DNA of 64,000 bases from Serratia liquefaciens (GCA_012719855.1 JAAXZN010000036.1:1-64000), one strand, 5' to 3'; counted from the stretch's first letter, positions 50,221 through 59,904 are shown. The notes: generated from the sequence alone by a model not told the origin. Numbers and translations: made by a program.

Positions 50221-51272
50221 GGTGTCTCCTGCTCGGAGGCGATGGTCGCCTCGCGTTTACGTTGTTCGGCAATCGCATCTTTGCGTTTTTGTTCGGCGGC
50301 TTCCCAGGCTTCATAAGCGATGACCACGCGGGCCACCACCGGATGACGCACCACGTCTTCGCTATGGAAGAAATTGAAGCTCAGCTCTTCGACGTCCGAC
50401 AACACTTCCACCGCGTGGCGCAGGCCGGATTTTTGGTTACGCGGCAGGTCTATCTGCGTCACGTCACCGGTGATGACCGCCTTGGAGTTGAAGCCGATAC
50501 GGGTGAGGAACATCTTCATCTGTTCGATGGTGGTGTTCTGGCTCTCGTCGAGGATGATAAACGCGTCGTTCAGGGTGCGGCCGCGCATATAGGCCAGCGG
50601 CGCGACTTCTATCACGTTACGTTCGATCAGCTTCTCAACGCGCTCAAAGCCCAGCATTTCGAACAGGGCGTCATACAGCGGGCGCAGGTAAGGATCGACC
50701 TTCTGGCTCAGATCCCCCGGCAGGAAGCCCAGTTTTTCACCGGCTTCGACCGCCGGACGGGTCAGCAGAATGCGGCGGATCTCCTGGCGTTCCAATGCGT
50801 CCACCGCGGCGGCGACCGCCAGGTAGGTCTTGCCGGTACCGGCCGGGCCGATGCCGAAGGTGATGTCGTGATCGAGAATATTGGCGATGTACTGCGCCTG
50901 ATTCGGCGTCCGCGGTTTCACCATGCCGCGTTTGGTTTTGATGGTCACCGCCTTGCCGTAATCCGGCACGCTGTCGGCAACCTGTTCCAGCACCCGGCTT
51001 TCTTTGATCGCCAAATGGATCTGCTCCGGGTCGATATCCGGGATCACGCCGCGAATGGGGGCGGTATCGACATACAGATGGCGCAAGATATCGGCGGCGG
51101 CAACCACGCAAGGGTTTTTGCCGACCAGCTTGAAACGGTTGTCACGGCGGTTGATCTCAATGCCCAACCGGCGTTCGAGTTGTTTGATATTGTCATCAAA
51201 CGGGCCGCACAGGCTGAGCAATCGCTTATTGTCTGCCGGCTCTAACAAAATTTCTTGTGTTGCGACGTTCAA
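50217..51272 (-). CDS. ybeZ: PhoH-like ATPase YbeZ
   Basis: A 351-residue PhoH-family P-loop ATPase, partner of YbeY. Walker A is [11 protein letters not shown], Walker [10 protein letters not shown]. The N-terminal KH-like part includes [17 protein letters not shown]. The start is taken at the TTG 51272, since TTGAGGAAT lies just before it and the resulting start ([12 protein letters not shown]) matches the E. coli protein; a second TTG four codons upstream has no ribosome site. Confidence 0.95.
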   Translation of the reverse strand: MNVATQEILLEPADNKRLLSLCGPFDDNIKQLERRLGIEINRRDNRFKLVGKNPCVVAAADILRHLYVDTAPIRGVIPDIDPEQIHLAIKESRVLEQVADSVPDYGKAVTIKTKRGMVKPRTPNQAQYIANILDHDITFGIGPAGTGKTYLAVAAAVDALERQEIRRILLTRPAVEAGEKLGFLPGDLSQKVDPYLRPLYDALFEMLGFERVEKLIERNVIEVAPLAYMRGRTLNDAFIILDESQNTTIEQMKMFLTRIGFNSKAVITGDVTQIDLPRNQKSGLRHAVEVLSDVEELSFNFFHSEDVVRHPVVARVVIAYEAWEAAEQKRKDAIAEQRKREATIASEQETP

Positions 51273-51429
51273 ACTATTCCTCAAGGCTCATATCGGGCCT
51301 GGTTGGTTTTCGGTACGCGCGTTCAGGGCCAAGCCTGAACTCTCTACCTTGAATTATTCATGGTGCGCCGCACTGGCGCAAGTTTACCCATGATCTATCT
51401 GTGCGTCGGCGGCAAAATTCAAGGGCCGA

Positions 51430-51462
51430 AGGAGGAAAAACGCGGCCAAAACAGCCGCGTAA
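51430..51462 (-). terminator. Terminator of the PhnA-like gene
   Basis: ACGCGGC-N7-GCCGCGT hairpin followed on the minus strand by TTTTTCC, 26 bases after the stop codon. Confidence 0.8.
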
Positions 51463-51487
51463 TGCTTTGGGGAATCAGGGCTGGCGA

Positions 51488-51823
51488 TCAGTTCTTTTTC
51501 ACGAATTCGGATTTCAGCTTCATCGGGCCAAAGCCATCGATCTTGCAGTCGATGTTGTGGTCACCTTCCACCAGGCGGATGTTTTTCACCTTGGTGCCAA
51601 TTTTCAGCATGGAAGAGCTGCCTTTGACCTTGAGGTCTTTCACTACGGTCACGGCGTCGCCGTCGGCCAGCAGGTTGCCGTTGGCGTCTTTGACAATCAG
51701 CGTATCGCTGTCGTCCGCCGGCGCGCTGTCGCTCCACTCGTGGGCGCACTCAGGGCAGATAAACAGGTTGTTATCCTGGTAGGTGTATTCGGAGTTGCAC
51801 TTCGGGCAGTGTGGGAGTTGCAT
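51488..51823 (-). CDS. yjdM: PhnA/YjdM-family protein
   Basis: A 111-residue protein. An N-terminal zinc ribbon, [21 protein letters not shown]-type with two CxxC pairs (residues about 6-27), precedes the compact PhnA domain ([23 protein letters not shown]). The name goes back to the phosphonate region of E. coli, but the protein is not phosphonoacetate hydrolase and its function is unknown. Here it sits between ybeZ and miaB, where E. coli has no gene, with its own terminator. Confidence 0.92.
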   Translation of the reverse strand: MQLPHCPKCNSEYTYQDNNLFICPECAHEWSDSAPADDSDTLIVKDANGNLLADGDAVTVVKDLKVKGSSSMLKIGTKVKNIRLVEGDHNIDCKIDGFGPMKLKSEFVKKN

Positions 51824-51952
51824 GTTATGTCGCCTCTTAATCAAAAAAATAAAAAAAGAAAATGGCCGGGCATGGAGACCCGGCTGATAAGTCATAAGGA
51901 TAATCGCTGACGTGGCGACGGGCGCCACGCTTACAGCACTGCGGAGAGGGCG

Positions 51953-53377
51953 TCAGGGCTGATAAATGCCGACGCCCAGCGCGTTCTCTTTTCGGGTTCG
52001 GGCGATGACTGACTGCGGGGATTCATGCACGCGCAGGTCCATCTGCTGTTCGGTACGCACCACTGCGCCACGCAGTGTGTTGGTCAAAATCTCGGTGATT
52101 TCCACATCGACGAACTGACCGATCATATCCGGCGTGCCTTCAAAGTTCACCACGCGGTTGCAGGCCGTCCGGCCCGCCAGTTCCATCACGCTTTTGCGAG
52201 AAGTGCCTTCCACCAGAATACGTTGTACGGTTCCGAGCATCCGACGGCTGAACTGCAGCACCTGCTGGTTGATGCGATCCTGCAGGATATACAAACGCTG
52301 TTTCTTTTCGTCTTCGCTGACGTCATCGACCATATCGGCCGCCGGTGTGCCAGGGCGCGAGGAGTAGATAAAGCTGAAGCTGGTGTCGAAGTTGATCTCG
52401 GCAATCAGACTCATGGTCTGCTCGAAATCGGCCTGGGTTTCGCCCGGGAAGCCGATAATAAAATCGGAGCTGAGTTGAATATCCGGCCGCACCTTGCGCA
52501 GCTTGCGAATGATCGCTTTGTATTCCAACGCGGTATGCGCGCGCTTCATCATGGTCAGTATGCGGTCTGAACCGCTCTGTACCGGCAGATGCAGGAAGCT
52601 CACCAGCTCCGGCGTGTCTGCGTAAACCGCGATGATATCGTCGGTGAATTCAATCGGATGGCTGGTGGTGAAACGGATGCGGTCGATACCGTCGATGGCC
52701 GCCACCAGGCGCAGCAGTTCGGCAAACGAGCAGATTTCTCCGTCGTAGGTCGCGCCGCGGTAGGCGTTGACGTTCTGACCGAGCAGGTTGACTTCGCGTA
52801 CGCCCTGCGCCGCCAGTTGAGCGACTTCAAACAGGACGTCATCGCTTGGGCGGCTGACTTCTTCGCCGCGGGTATAAGGCACCACGCAGAAGGTGCAGTA
52901 CTTGTTACAGCCTTCCATGATGGACACGAAGGCGGTAGGGCCTTCGGCGCGCGGTTCCGGCAGGCGATCGAATTTCTCGATTTCCGGGAAGCTGATGTCG
53001 ACGATGGGGCTACGGGTGCCCTGCACGTGGTTGAGCATTTCCGGCAGGCGGTGCAGGGTCTGCGGCCCGAACACGACGTCGACACAAGGCGCACGGCTGC
53101 GAATGTGTTCGCCTTCCTGTGAGGCCACGCAGCCACCTACGCCGATGATCAGCGACGGGTTTTTTTCTTTCAGCAGTTTCCAACGCCCTAACATGGCGAA
53201 AACTTTTTCCTGCGCTTTCTCGCGGATCGAGCAGGTATTCAGCAGCAGCACGTCCGCTTCTTCAGCGTTGTCGGTCCATTGGTAACCGTGTGTGCTTCCC
53301 AGTAAGTCCGCCATTTTCGATGAATCATATTCATTCATCTGGCAGCCCCAGGTTTTGATATGTAGTTTTTTGGTCAT
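51953..53377 (-). CDS. miaB: tRNA-2-methylthio-N6-dimethylallyladenosine synthase
   Basis: A 474-residue methylthiotransferase. The N-terminal UPF0004 domain carries the auxiliary-cluster cysteines ([28 protein letters not shown]). The radical SAM cluster is [15 protein letters not shown], and the TRAM domain is at the C-terminus (about 385-445). It thiomethylates i6A37 in tRNAs reading UNN codons. All six cysteines are present. Confidence 0.97.
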   Translation of the reverse strand: MTKKLHIKTWGCQMNEYDSSKMADLLGSTHGYQWTDNAEEADVLLLNTCSIREKAQEKVFAMLGRWKLLKEKNPSLIIGVGGCVASQEGEHIRSRAPCVDVVFGPQTLHRLPEMLNHVQGTRSPIVDISFPEIEKFDRLPEPRAEGPTAFVSIMEGCNKYCTFCVVPYTRGEEVSRPSDDVLFEVAQLAAQGVREVNLLGQNVNAYRGATYDGEICSFAELLRLVAAIDGIDRIRFTTSHPIEFTDDIIAVYADTPELVSFLHLPVQSGSDRILTMMKRAHTALEYKAIIRKLRKVRPDIQLSSDFIIGFPGETQADFEQTMSLIAEINFDTSFSFIYSSRPGTPAADMVDDVSEDEKKQRLYILQDRINQQVLQFSRRMLGTVQRILVEGTSRKSVMELAGRTACNRVVNFEGTPDMIGQFVDVEITEILTNTLRGAVVRTEQQMDLRVHESPQSVIARTRKENALGVGIYQP

Positions 53378-53573
53378 TGACTTGCCATTACTCAGTGCGG
53401 ACGAAAGTTGCGATACGCGACATGCAGGGCGCTTATTGTAAACATTTGACGCCGTTGTGACCAGCGCGGGGAAAACGGCATGCGACCTGAAGCCAAATTA
53501 AAAATCCGTTACACTGGTGCCAAACGCCATGCCGGTGGGAATGGCGATAATTCACTAAGAAAACATAGCCAAT

Positions 53574-54755
53574 ATGAACGTATCTCAAAAAGGGTATGAC
53601 GCCGTGGTGGTAGGCGGCGGGATGGTCGGCGCGGCCGCCGCATTGGGGCTGGCGCAGGCCGGTTGGTCGGTGGCCTTGCTGGAACATCAGGCGCCGCAGG
53701 CGTTCGATGCGCAAAGCCCGCCGGATCTGCGTATTTCCGCCATCGGCTGCACCTCGGTGGGGCTGCTGAAACAACTCGGTGCCTGGCCGGCGGTGCAAGC
53801 GATGCGCTCGGCGCCTTACCGCCGATTGGAAACCTGGGAGTGGGCCTCTTCACGGGTAGCGTTTGACGCCGCTTCGCTCGGCCTGCCTGAGCTGGGTTTT
53901 ATGGTGGAAAACCGTATTTTGCAACTGGCGCTGTGGCAACAGCTGGAGCAGTGCGACAACCTGACGCTCTACTGCCCCGCCAGGCTGCGTTCGTTGCAAC
54001 GGGTTGATGACCATTGGCAAGTGACGCTGGACTCCTCACAGACGCTACAGGCGCGTCTGGTAGTAGGGGCCGATGGGGCCAACTCGCAGGTGCGCAATCT
54101 GGCGGCTATCGGTACCAGCGGCTGGCAGTACCGCCAGTCCTGCATGCTGATCACCGTCGATACCGGTACGCCGCAGCAGGACACGACCTGGCAGCAGTTT
54201 TTCCCTTCCGGGCCCCGGGCTTTCCTGCCGTTGTACGATCAATGGGCCTCGCTGGTGTGGTACGACAGTCCGCAGCGCATCCGTCAACTGCAGGCCATGT
54301 CGCCGGCGCAGCTTGAGAAAGAGATCGCCGAAGCTTTCCCTGCCCGTTTAGGGGAGGTGAAGGTGCATGCGGCCGGTTCTTTCCCGTTAGCGCGTCGCCA
54401 TGCGCAACGCTACGTATTGCCGGGGCTGGTGTTGCTCGGTGACGCGGCGCATACCATCAACCCGCTCGCCGGGCAGGGGGTAAACCTGGGGTATCGTGAT
54501 GTGGAAGCCTTGCTGGCGGTATTGTGTGATGCACGCGAGTTGGGCGAAGACTGGAGCAGCGAAGCGGTGCTGATGCGTTATCAGCGTCGTCGTCGCACCG
54601 ATAACTTGCTGATGCAAAGTGGTATGGATCTGTTTTATACCGCTTTCAGCAATAATTTGTCGCCGCTATGCGTGGCGCGCAATATTGCGTTGATGGCGGC
54701 TCAGCGGGCGGGCAAGTTGAAGGAACATGCGCTGAAATACGCGCTGGGGCTGTAG
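53574..54755 (+). CDS. ubiF: Ubiquinone hydroxylase UbiF
   Basis: A 393-residue FAD monooxygenase that introduces the last hydroxyl at C6 of the ubiquinone ring (3-demethoxyubiquinol hydroxylase). The dinucleotide fold is VVVGGGMVGAAAALGLAQ, and the second FAD motif is GDAAHTINPLAGQGVNLGYRD. Its place, divergent from miaB and before the Met/Gln/Leu tRNA cluster, is as in E. coli, which separates it from the paralogues ubiH and ubiI. Confidence 0.95.
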   Translation: MNVSQKGYDAVVVGGGMVGAAAALGLAQAGWSVALLEHQAPQAFDAQSPPDLRISAIGCTSVGLLKQLGAWPAVQAMRSAPYRRLETWEWASSRVAFDAASLGLPELGFMVENRILQLALWQQLEQCDNLTLYCPARLRSLQRVDDHWQVTLDSSQTLQARLVVGADGANSQVRNLAAIGTSGWQYRQSCMLITVDTGTPQQDTTWQQFFPSGPRAFLPLYDQWASLVWYDSPQRIRQLQAMSPAQLEKEIAEAFPARLGEVKVHAAGSFPLARRHAQRYVLPGLVLLGDAAHTINPLAGQGVNLGYRDVEALLAVLCDARELGEDWSSEAVLMRYQRRRRTDNLLMQSGMDLFYTAFSNNLSPLCVARNIALMAAQRAGKLKEHALKYALGL

Positions 54756-54829
54756 GCGGGCCTTATGCTACAAGGGCGCAGTTCAATGTCGCGCCCTTAT
54801 CCATCCGGTCTCGCCAAATTCCAGATAGC

Positions 54830-54856
54830 AAAAAGCCCGCCGAAGCGGGCTTTTCT
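54830..54856. terminator. Bidirectional terminator between ubiF and the tRNA cluster
   Basis: AAAAGCCCGC-CGAA-GCGGGCTTTT. A's and T's on both sides let it end both ubiF and the convergent tRNA transcript. Confidence 0.92.
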
Positions 54857-54861
54857 AAATG

Positions 54862-54936
54862 TGGCTGGGGTGCCAGGATTCGAACCTGGGTATGCTGGTA
54901 TCAGAAACCAGAGCCTTACCGCTTGGCGACACCCCA
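54862..54936 (-). tRNA. glnV: tRNA-Gln (CTG)
   Basis: A 75-nt cloverleaf on the minus strand, beginning TGGGGTGTCGCC and ending CCCCAGCCA, with CCA encoded. The anticodon loop TTCTGAT gives CTG. The T-arm GGTTCGAATCC is standard. Confidence 0.97.
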
Positions 54937-54955
54937 ATGGTGTAACAGTAAAATA

Positions 54956-55032
54956 TGGTGGCTACGACGGGATTTGAACCTGTGACCCCATCATTATGAG
55001 TGATGTGCTCTAACCAGCTGAGCTACGTAGCC
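54956..55032 (-). tRNA. metU: tRNA-Met (CAT), elongator
   Basis: 77 nt on the minus strand, from GGCTACGTAGCTCAG to GTAGCCACCA. The loop CTCATAA gives anticodon CAT. It belongs to the elongator type, since the acceptor stem starts with a full G-C pair, unlike initiator tRNA. The T-loop reads TTCAAAT. It is identical in sequence to the copy at 55267-55343. Confidence 0.97.
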
Positions 55033-55069
55033 ATTTTCAATATTTTACTTTAAAAGTCAACAGTGTTGA

Positions 55070-55144
55070 TGGCTGGGGTACCTGGATTCGAACCAGGGAA
55101 TGCTGGTATCAAAAACCAGTGCCTTACCGCTTGGCGATACCCCA
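55070..55144 (-). tRNA. glnU: tRNA-Gln (TTG)
   Basis: 75 nt on the minus strand, from TGGGGTATCGCC to ACCCCAGCCA. The loop TTTTGAT gives anticodon TTG. It differs from the CTG copy in a few places in the anticodon arm and T-stem, as expected for glnU against glnV. Confidence 0.97.
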
Positions 55145-55173
55145 TCTGATGCCTGCAACTCGATGAAAAGAAA

Positions 55174-55258
55174 TGGTGCGGGAGGCGAGACTTGAACTCG
55201 CACACCTTGCGGCGCTAGAACCTAAATCTAGTGCGTCTACCAATTTCGCCACTCCCGC
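55174..55258 (-). tRNA. leuW: tRNA-Leu (TAG)
   Basis: 85 nt on the minus strand with a long variable arm (class II), from GCGGGAGTGGCGAAATTGG to CTCCCGCACCA. The loop TTTAGGT gives anticodon TAG. Equivalent to leuW of E. coli. Confidence 0.97.
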
Positions 55259-55266
55259 AAAAAAGA

Positions 55267-55343
55267 TGGTGGCTACGACGGGATTTGAACCTGTGACCCC
55301 ATCATTATGAGTGATGTGCTCTAACCAGCTGAGCTACGTAGCC
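55267..55343 (-). tRNA. metT: tRNA-Met (CAT), elongator, first gene of the cluster
   Basis: 77 nt on the minus strand, the promoter-proximal tRNA, identical to 54956-55032. It corresponds to metT. The order metT-leuW-glnU-metU-glnV is that of E. coli without the duplicated Gln genes (glnW, glnX). Confidence 0.97.
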
Positions 55344-55373
55344 ATCTTTTTTCGCGCAACCTTCATCGGCGTT

Positions 55374-55411
55374 GCGGGGCGCATTATGCGTATATGGCCG
55401 TTTTGCGTCAA
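55374..55411 (-). promoter_or_regulatory. Promoter of the tRNA cluster with GC-rich discriminator
   Basis: On the minus strand TTGACG (complement of 55406-55411), a 17-base spacer and CATAAT (complement of 55383-55388) are followed directly by GCGCCCCGC. A G+C-rich discriminator after a strong -10 box is typical of stable RNA promoters under stringent (ppGpp/DksA) control. Transcription should start about 30 bases before metT. Confidence 0.85.
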
Positions 55412-55521
55412 CAAGTTTTTTCCCGAAAAAGCGACCGAATGTGTCGTTTGTCTGGGTTGTGAACAGTATGGCGATAAAAGCATCAATTCAGGCAATTAAT
55501 GGTTGAAAACATCAACAAAAA

Positions 55522-55542
55522 GGCGGGCCCGAAGGCCCGCCC
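55522..55542 (-). terminator. asnB terminator
   Basis: GGCGGGCC-CGAA-GGCCCGCC hairpin, followed on the minus strand by TTTTTGTTG, 22 bases after the asnB stop. Confidence 0.92.
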
Positions 55543-55563
55543 AGGGAATAAAACGCTGAACGA

Positions 55564-57228
55564 TTATTTGTAGGCGGACTGGTGAACGCCGACTGCACGA
55601 CCAGAAGGATCGTCCATTTTCTTGAAGGACTCGTCCCATTCGATGGCTTTGGCTGACGAGCAGGCCACTGACGGGCCGCCAGGCACGCATTCGGCCGCGC
55701 TCGGCAGTGGGAACAGCTCTTCGAAAATTTCGCGATACAGGTAGCCTTCTTTGGAGCTCGGCGTGTTGTACGGGAAACGGAAACGTGCGGTTTCGAGCTG
55801 TTGATCGCTGATCTGCTTGGCAGCCACTTCTTTCAGCGTGTCAATCCAGCTGTAACCCACGCCGTCGGAGAACTGCTCTTTCTGGCGCCAGGCCACGCTG
55901 GCCGGCAGATAGGATTCAAAACATTCGCGCAGGATATGTTTTTCCATTTTGCCATTGCCGCACATTTTGTCCTTAGGGTTGATACGCATCGCCACGTCGA
56001 GGAATTTTTTGTCCAGGAAGGGCACGCGGGCTTCCACACCCCAGGCGGACATCGCCTTGTTGGCGCGCGCGCAGTCAAACATATGCAGCGCTAGCAGTTT
56101 ACGCACGGTTTCATCGTGGAACTCACGGGCATCCGGTGCCTTATGGAAGTACAGGTAGCCACCGAACACTTCGTCAGCCCCCTCGCCAGACAGCACCATC
56201 TTGATGCCCATCGCTTTGATTTTACGTGACATCAGGTACATCGGGGTGGAAGCGCGAATGGTGGTAACGTCATAGGTTTCGATGTGATAAATCACGTCGC
56301 GAATGGCGTCCAGACCTTCCTGTACGGTGAAGTGGATTTCATGGTGCACGGTGCCCAGGTGGTTTGCCACTTCCTGCGCGGCGCGCAGATCCGGAGAACC
56401 TTCCAGACCCACGGCGAAGGAGTGCAACTGCGGCCACCAGGCTTCGCTGCGTTCTTGATCTTCTACACGGCGTGCCGCGTACTTTTTGGTAATGGCGGAG
56501 ATCACGGAAGAATCCAGACCGCCGGACAGCAGTACGCCGTAAGGTACGTCGGACATCAGGTGGCTTTTCACCGAGTCTTCCAGCGCGTTGCGCAGGGCAT
56601 TGGCGTCGGTCACATTGTCTTTAACGTTGTCGTATTCGAACCAGTCACGTTGATAATATTCACGGATCTCGCCGTCCTGGCTCCACAGGTAGCTGCCCGC
56701 CGGGAATTCTTTAATGGTGCGGCAAACCGGCACCAGCGCTTTCATTTCAGAGGCGACATACAGGTTGCCGAATTCATCGTGACCCATGTAAAGCGGGATA
56801 ATGCCCAGATGGTCGCGGCCAATCAGGTAAGCGTCTTTCTCGGAATCGTACAGTGCGAAGGCGAACATGCCTTGCAGCTCGTCGAGGAAGTCAGGGCCTT
56901 TCTCCTGGTACAGCGCCAGGATCACTTCACAGTCGGAGCCGGTCTGGAATTCGTAGCGATCGCTAAATTGCTGGCGCAGCGCCTGGTGGTTGTAGATCTC
57001 GCCGTTAACGGCCAGAACGTGGGTGTGCGCAGCGTTGTACAGCGGTTGGGCGCCATTGTTAACGTCGACAATCGACAGGCGCTCATGCACCAGAATGGCT
57101 TTATCGCTGGCGTAAACACCGGACCAATCCGGGCCGCGGTGGCGCATCAGACGGGACAGCTCCAGCGCTTTTTTACGCAGTTCAACGGGATCGGACTTCA
57201 GATCGAGCACACCGAAAATAGAACACAT
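55564..57228 (-). CDS. asnB: Asparagine synthetase B (glutamine-hydrolysing)
   Basis: A 554-residue enzyme that makes asparagine from aspartate, ATP and glutamine. Cys2 (MCSIFGVLDL) is the glutaminase nucleophile after removal of the initiator Met. The synthetase domain has the PP-loop LLSGGLDSSVIS and GEGADEVFGGYLYFH. Same neighbourhood as in E. coli (nag genes upstream), except that chiC lies between nagD and asnB. Confidence 0.97.
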   Translation of the reverse strand: MCSIFGVLDLKSDPVELRKKALELSRLMRHRGPDWSGVYASDKAILVHERLSIVDVNNGAQPLYNAAHTHVLAVNGEIYNHQALRQQFSDRYEFQTGSDCEVILALYQEKGPDFLDELQGMFAFALYDSEKDAYLIGRDHLGIIPLYMGHDEFGNLYVASEMKALVPVCRTIKEFPAGSYLWSQDGEIREYYQRDWFEYDNVKDNVTDANALRNALEDSVKSHLMSDVPYGVLLSGGLDSSVISAITKKYAARRVEDQERSEAWWPQLHSFAVGLEGSPDLRAAQEVANHLGTVHHEIHFTVQEGLDAIRDVIYHIETYDVTTIRASTPMYLMSRKIKAMGIKMVLSGEGADEVFGGYLYFHKAPDAREFHDETVRKLLALHMFDCARANKAMSAWGVEARVPFLDKKFLDVAMRINPKDKMCGNGKMEKHILRECFESYLPASVAWRQKEQFSDGVGYSWIDTLKEVAAKQISDQQLETARFRFPYNTPSSKEGYLYREIFEELFPLPSAAECVPGGPSVACSSAKAIEWDESFKKMDDPSGRAVGVHQSAYK

Positions 57229-57476
57229 ATACCGACTCTCCTAACGACTTTTTTAGACTGTGATGTTGTATTGCTGTTATAGGCAGCATGGTCGCTTCAT
57301 CAGTGATGGCGCGGTTTTGCTGCGTTGTGTTTATGAAAATGCGTCAAAACCGGCAGGGGATGCAAGCGTTTTAGCGCTGCGCCGAAAAATAGTTGTTTGG
57401 GAGGGGGCTAAAATTAGCGGATATTCAGTTAACCGCTATTAAAATTAATGAATATTCAATTTTTCAATCGATGGAT

Positions 57477-57505
57477 GAGTTGCCGGATAATTTTACCGGC
57501 AACTC
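57477..57505 (-). terminator. Hairpin after chiC
   Basis: GAGTTGCCGG-N9-CCGGCAACTC, a perfect 10-bp stem 11 bases beyond the chiC stop. Sequence between it and asnB (57229-57476) should carry the asnB promoter; a TATAAC box is seen on the minus strand (complement of 57276-57281). Confidence 0.75.
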
Positions 57506-57516
57506 ATTGCCGACTA

Positions 57517-58971
57517 TCAGGCGGTCAGCTGCCACAGGGTGAAGGCCGCATCCGGCGTCCATCCCGCATTGGAAGTGTGTGCCTGCAGGCAGGTGTATTT
57601 CTTGCCTTTATACGTCACTAAATCACCGGCCTTGTAGCTGTGATTGTTCTGCCACTCGGCCACGCCCGGATCGGGAGGCGTACCGCCGTCCGAGGTTTTA
57701 ACTGCCAGCGCACTGCTCGGCAGCGAAGTATTGCCTTGGTTGTCGGTGGCGGTGACAAAATAGCTGTACTGAGTGGCCGCCGTCAGGCCGCTGTCCTGCA
57801 GCGACAGGCTGCCGGTTTGGCCAATGGCGCTGCCATTACGGTAAACCGTATAGTGGCTAATCGGTTTGACGCTGCTTGCCGCAGCCCAGTTCAACGTCAA
57901 TGACGTTGCGGTAATCGCGCTGGCGTTCAGCGCGGTAGGCGCTTCAGGCTTTCCCGGCGGCGGGGTGACCCCGCCCTGGATCAGCGCGGCATAACGAGTT
58001 TTGAATTCCCAGTTATAGGCCACGCCGGCCTTGCTCTTGCCATTATCCCAGTTCACCGACCAGGTCATCAGGCCCTTAATCGACAAATTTTTGGCGTCAA
58101 GGCGCGCGAAAGCGTTATAGACCGCCTGCTTGTCGACCACATAACCGGTGGCGGCGGCGTCATTATTGGTGGGTAAACCGATCACAAATTTGGATGCCGG
58201 GATTTTGGTGTAGCCGCGGGTGCCGGTGACCAGGCTTTCGGTCAGGTAATACAGAAAATCTTCTTTCATCGCGTCGTTATTCTGGGTGATCCAGGCGCCT
58301 TTGCCGCCATTGGCTTCGTCAACCCAGATACCGTCACCGCCCTGGTTATAATATTGCGGTGCAATAAAATCATAAAACCCTTCGAGCGCGGTAATATAAT
58401 CCAGGTAAGTCCCGTTAGTCCGCAAATAAGGGAATTCTGGAGCCATGCTGACAATAAAGTTTTTACCTTCGGCGGCATAATGCGCTTTTACTTTTTTCAG
58501 TGCGGCAGGCAAAACGGTTTTATTATTGGCTGCACCAATGGCCGCCTGTTCCAGATCGATATCCAGACCGTCAAAACCGTAGGTTTCCACCAGACGGATA
58601 ATTTCATTGGTCAGCTTGTCTTCATCGCCGGTTTTCAATTCGATATGTGCGTCGGCGCCGCCGAGGGAAATCAGTACCGCGCGGCCCTGGCTGTTCAGTA
58701 CCCCGACCTGGCGGCGGAACTCGGCATCGGACAGGTTGTAAGGCTTGAAGGTGGGGATACCCACGCCCTTCATAAAGGCTACGGCCACCACGTTATATTC
58801 AGCCGGGATATCGGTCAGGTTCATATTGGCGAATTGACCCTGCTGATAACCGTCACTGGCGCCGGCGGCCCAGTTGTGCCAAAAACCCATCATGATTTTT
58901 TTATTCGACATATCCGGCATGGCGGCTGCGTCATCTGCAGCTTGTGCATTGATAATATTATCGGAGCTCAT
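57517..58971 (-). CDS. chiC: Chitinase C, GH18 with FnIII and chitin-binding domains
   Basis: A 484-residue endochitinase of the Serratia ChiC type. The GH18 barrel (about 24-335) has the catalytic motif DGLDIDLE with Asp134, Asp137, Asp139 and the proton donor Glu141. A Pro-rich linker (TPPPGKPEAP) leads to a fibronectin III domain (about 345-425), and a C-terminal CBM5/12 (about 438-484; WQNNHSYKAGDLVTYKGKKY) binds chitin. No N-terminal signal peptide is present, as known for ChiC, which leaves the cell through the ChiWXYZ holin/endopeptidase route; those genes are not in this window. A short Gly-Gly-Lys-rich insertion in VDEANGGKGAW distinguishes it from S. marcescens ChiC as I recall it. 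Confidence 0.97.
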   Translation of the reverse strand: MSSDNIINAQAADDAAAMPDMSNKKIMMGFWHNWAAGASDGYQQGQFANMNLTDIPAEYNVVAVAFMKGVGIPTFKPYNLSDAEFRRQVGVLNSQGRAVLISLGGADAHIELKTGDEDKLTNEIIRLVETYGFDGLDIDLEQAAIGAANNKTVLPAALKKVKAHYAAEGKNFIVSMAPEFPYLRTNGTYLDYITALEGFYDFIAPQYYNQGGDGIWVDEANGGKGAWITQNNDAMKEDFLYYLTESLVTGTRGYTKIPASKFVIGLPTNNDAAATGYVVDKQAVYNAFARLDAKNLSIKGLMTWSVNWDNGKSKAGVAYNWEFKTRYAALIQGGVTPPPGKPEAPTALNASAITATSLTLNWAAASSVKPISHYTVYRNGSAIGQTGSLSLQDSGLTAATQYSYFVTATDNQGNTSLPSSALAVKTSDGGTPPDPGVAEWQNNHSYKAGDLVTYKGKKYTCLQAHTSNAGWTPDAAFTLWQLTA

Positions 58972-59125
58972 AGTAACCTCGTTATTTTAGGTAAGATTAA
59001 TTCCACACGCCGGCAATAGCGGGTATTGGCGGGGCGTAAATACATAGTGCGGATTTTTAACGAGGGTGGGGTGAAACCTTTCCCGGCCAATAATAAATTA
59101 AATTCAAATTGGTGCGAAAATTAAG

Positions 59126-59147
59126 GGTGGCCGTGATGGCCACCTCA
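59126..59147 (-). terminator. nagD terminator
   Basis: GGTGGCC-N5-GGCCACC hairpin after nagD, followed on the minus strand by CTTAATTTT. It separates the nag operon from chiC, whose own promoter must lie in 58972-59125. That short region is AT-rich; no operator could be fixed with confidence. Confidence 0.75.
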
Positions 59148-59151
59148 GCGA

Positions 59152-59904
59152 TTAGAAAATATTGATATCGGCAACGGAAGGGAAGATGTAGCTCGGGCGG
59201 AACGGCATGGTTTCGACATCGTTCAACGTCGAGACGCCGGACAACACCAGCACGGTTTCCAGACCGGCCTGGAAGCCCGCCAGGATATCGGTGCGCAGGT
59301 TGTCGCCGACGATCACCGTTTCTTCCGAATGCGCCTGCATTTTGTTGAGCGCGGCGCGGATGATCCATGGGCTGGGTTTGCCCACGTAAAATGGCTTGCG
59401 GCCGGTGATTTTCTCGATCGGGGCGCACAGTGCGCCGCAGGCCGGCACAAAGCCATGGCCGTGAGTATCCGGGTTGGTCGCGATAAAGCGCGCGCCGTTA
59501 TTCACGAAGTAGGCGGCCTTATGCATCATGTCCCAGTTGTAGGAGCGGGTTTCCCCGACAATCACGAAGTCCGGGTTGATGTCGGTAATGGTGAAACCGG
59601 CTTTATACAATTCGTGGATCAGCGTGCCTTCACCCACCACGTAGGCCTTTTTGCCTTCCTGACGGCGCAGGAAATCGGCGGTGGCCATGGCGGAGGTATA
59701 AAACGCGCTTTCCGGGACTTCAAGCCCGGCGGCGGAGAAGCGGTTCGCCAGATCCTGTGCGGTCTGCGACGGGTAGTTGGTCAGCACCACCAGCGGCATG
59801 CCCTGTTCCTGAATGCGCGCCAGGAAAAGATCGGCGCCGGGAACCGGCGTGTTGTCATGCAGCAGCACGCCGTCGATATCACATATAACGTTTTTGATTG
59901 TCAT
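59152..59904 (-). CDS. nagD: Ribonucleotide monophosphatase NagD
   Basis: A 250-residue HAD-superfamily phosphatase (C2B cap). The nucleophile motif is CDIDGVLLHDN, motif II VLTNYPS, and motif III/IV IVGDNLRTDI. It hydrolyses UMP, GMP and other nucleoside monophosphates; its link to amino-sugar breakdown is unclear, though it always ends the nagBACD operon. Same length as in E. coli. Confidence 0.95.
   Translation of the reverse strand: MTIKNVICDIDGVLLHDNTPVPGADLFLARIQEQGMPLVVLTNYPSQTAQDLANRFSAAGLEVPESAFYTSAMATADFLRRQEGKKAYVVGEGTLIHELYKAGFTITDINPDFVIVGETRSYNWDMMHKAAYFVNNGARFIATNPDTHGHGFVPACGALCAPIEKITGRKPFYVGKPSPWIIRAALNKMQAHSEETVIVGDNLRTDILAGFQAGLETVLVLSGVSTLNDVETMPFRPSYIFPSVADINIF

Noticed and set aside
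54862-55343. Regularly spaced repeats that could suggest a CRISPR array
   Set aside because: The repeats are tRNA genes (two identical Met and two similar Gln copies) with complete cloverleaf folds.
58972-59125. NagC operator in front of chiC
   Set aside because: A stretch with TTAATTTTCG and AATTTGAAT arms (minus strand) resembles NagC arms only in part and overlaps the nagD 3' region, so it is not listed as a site.
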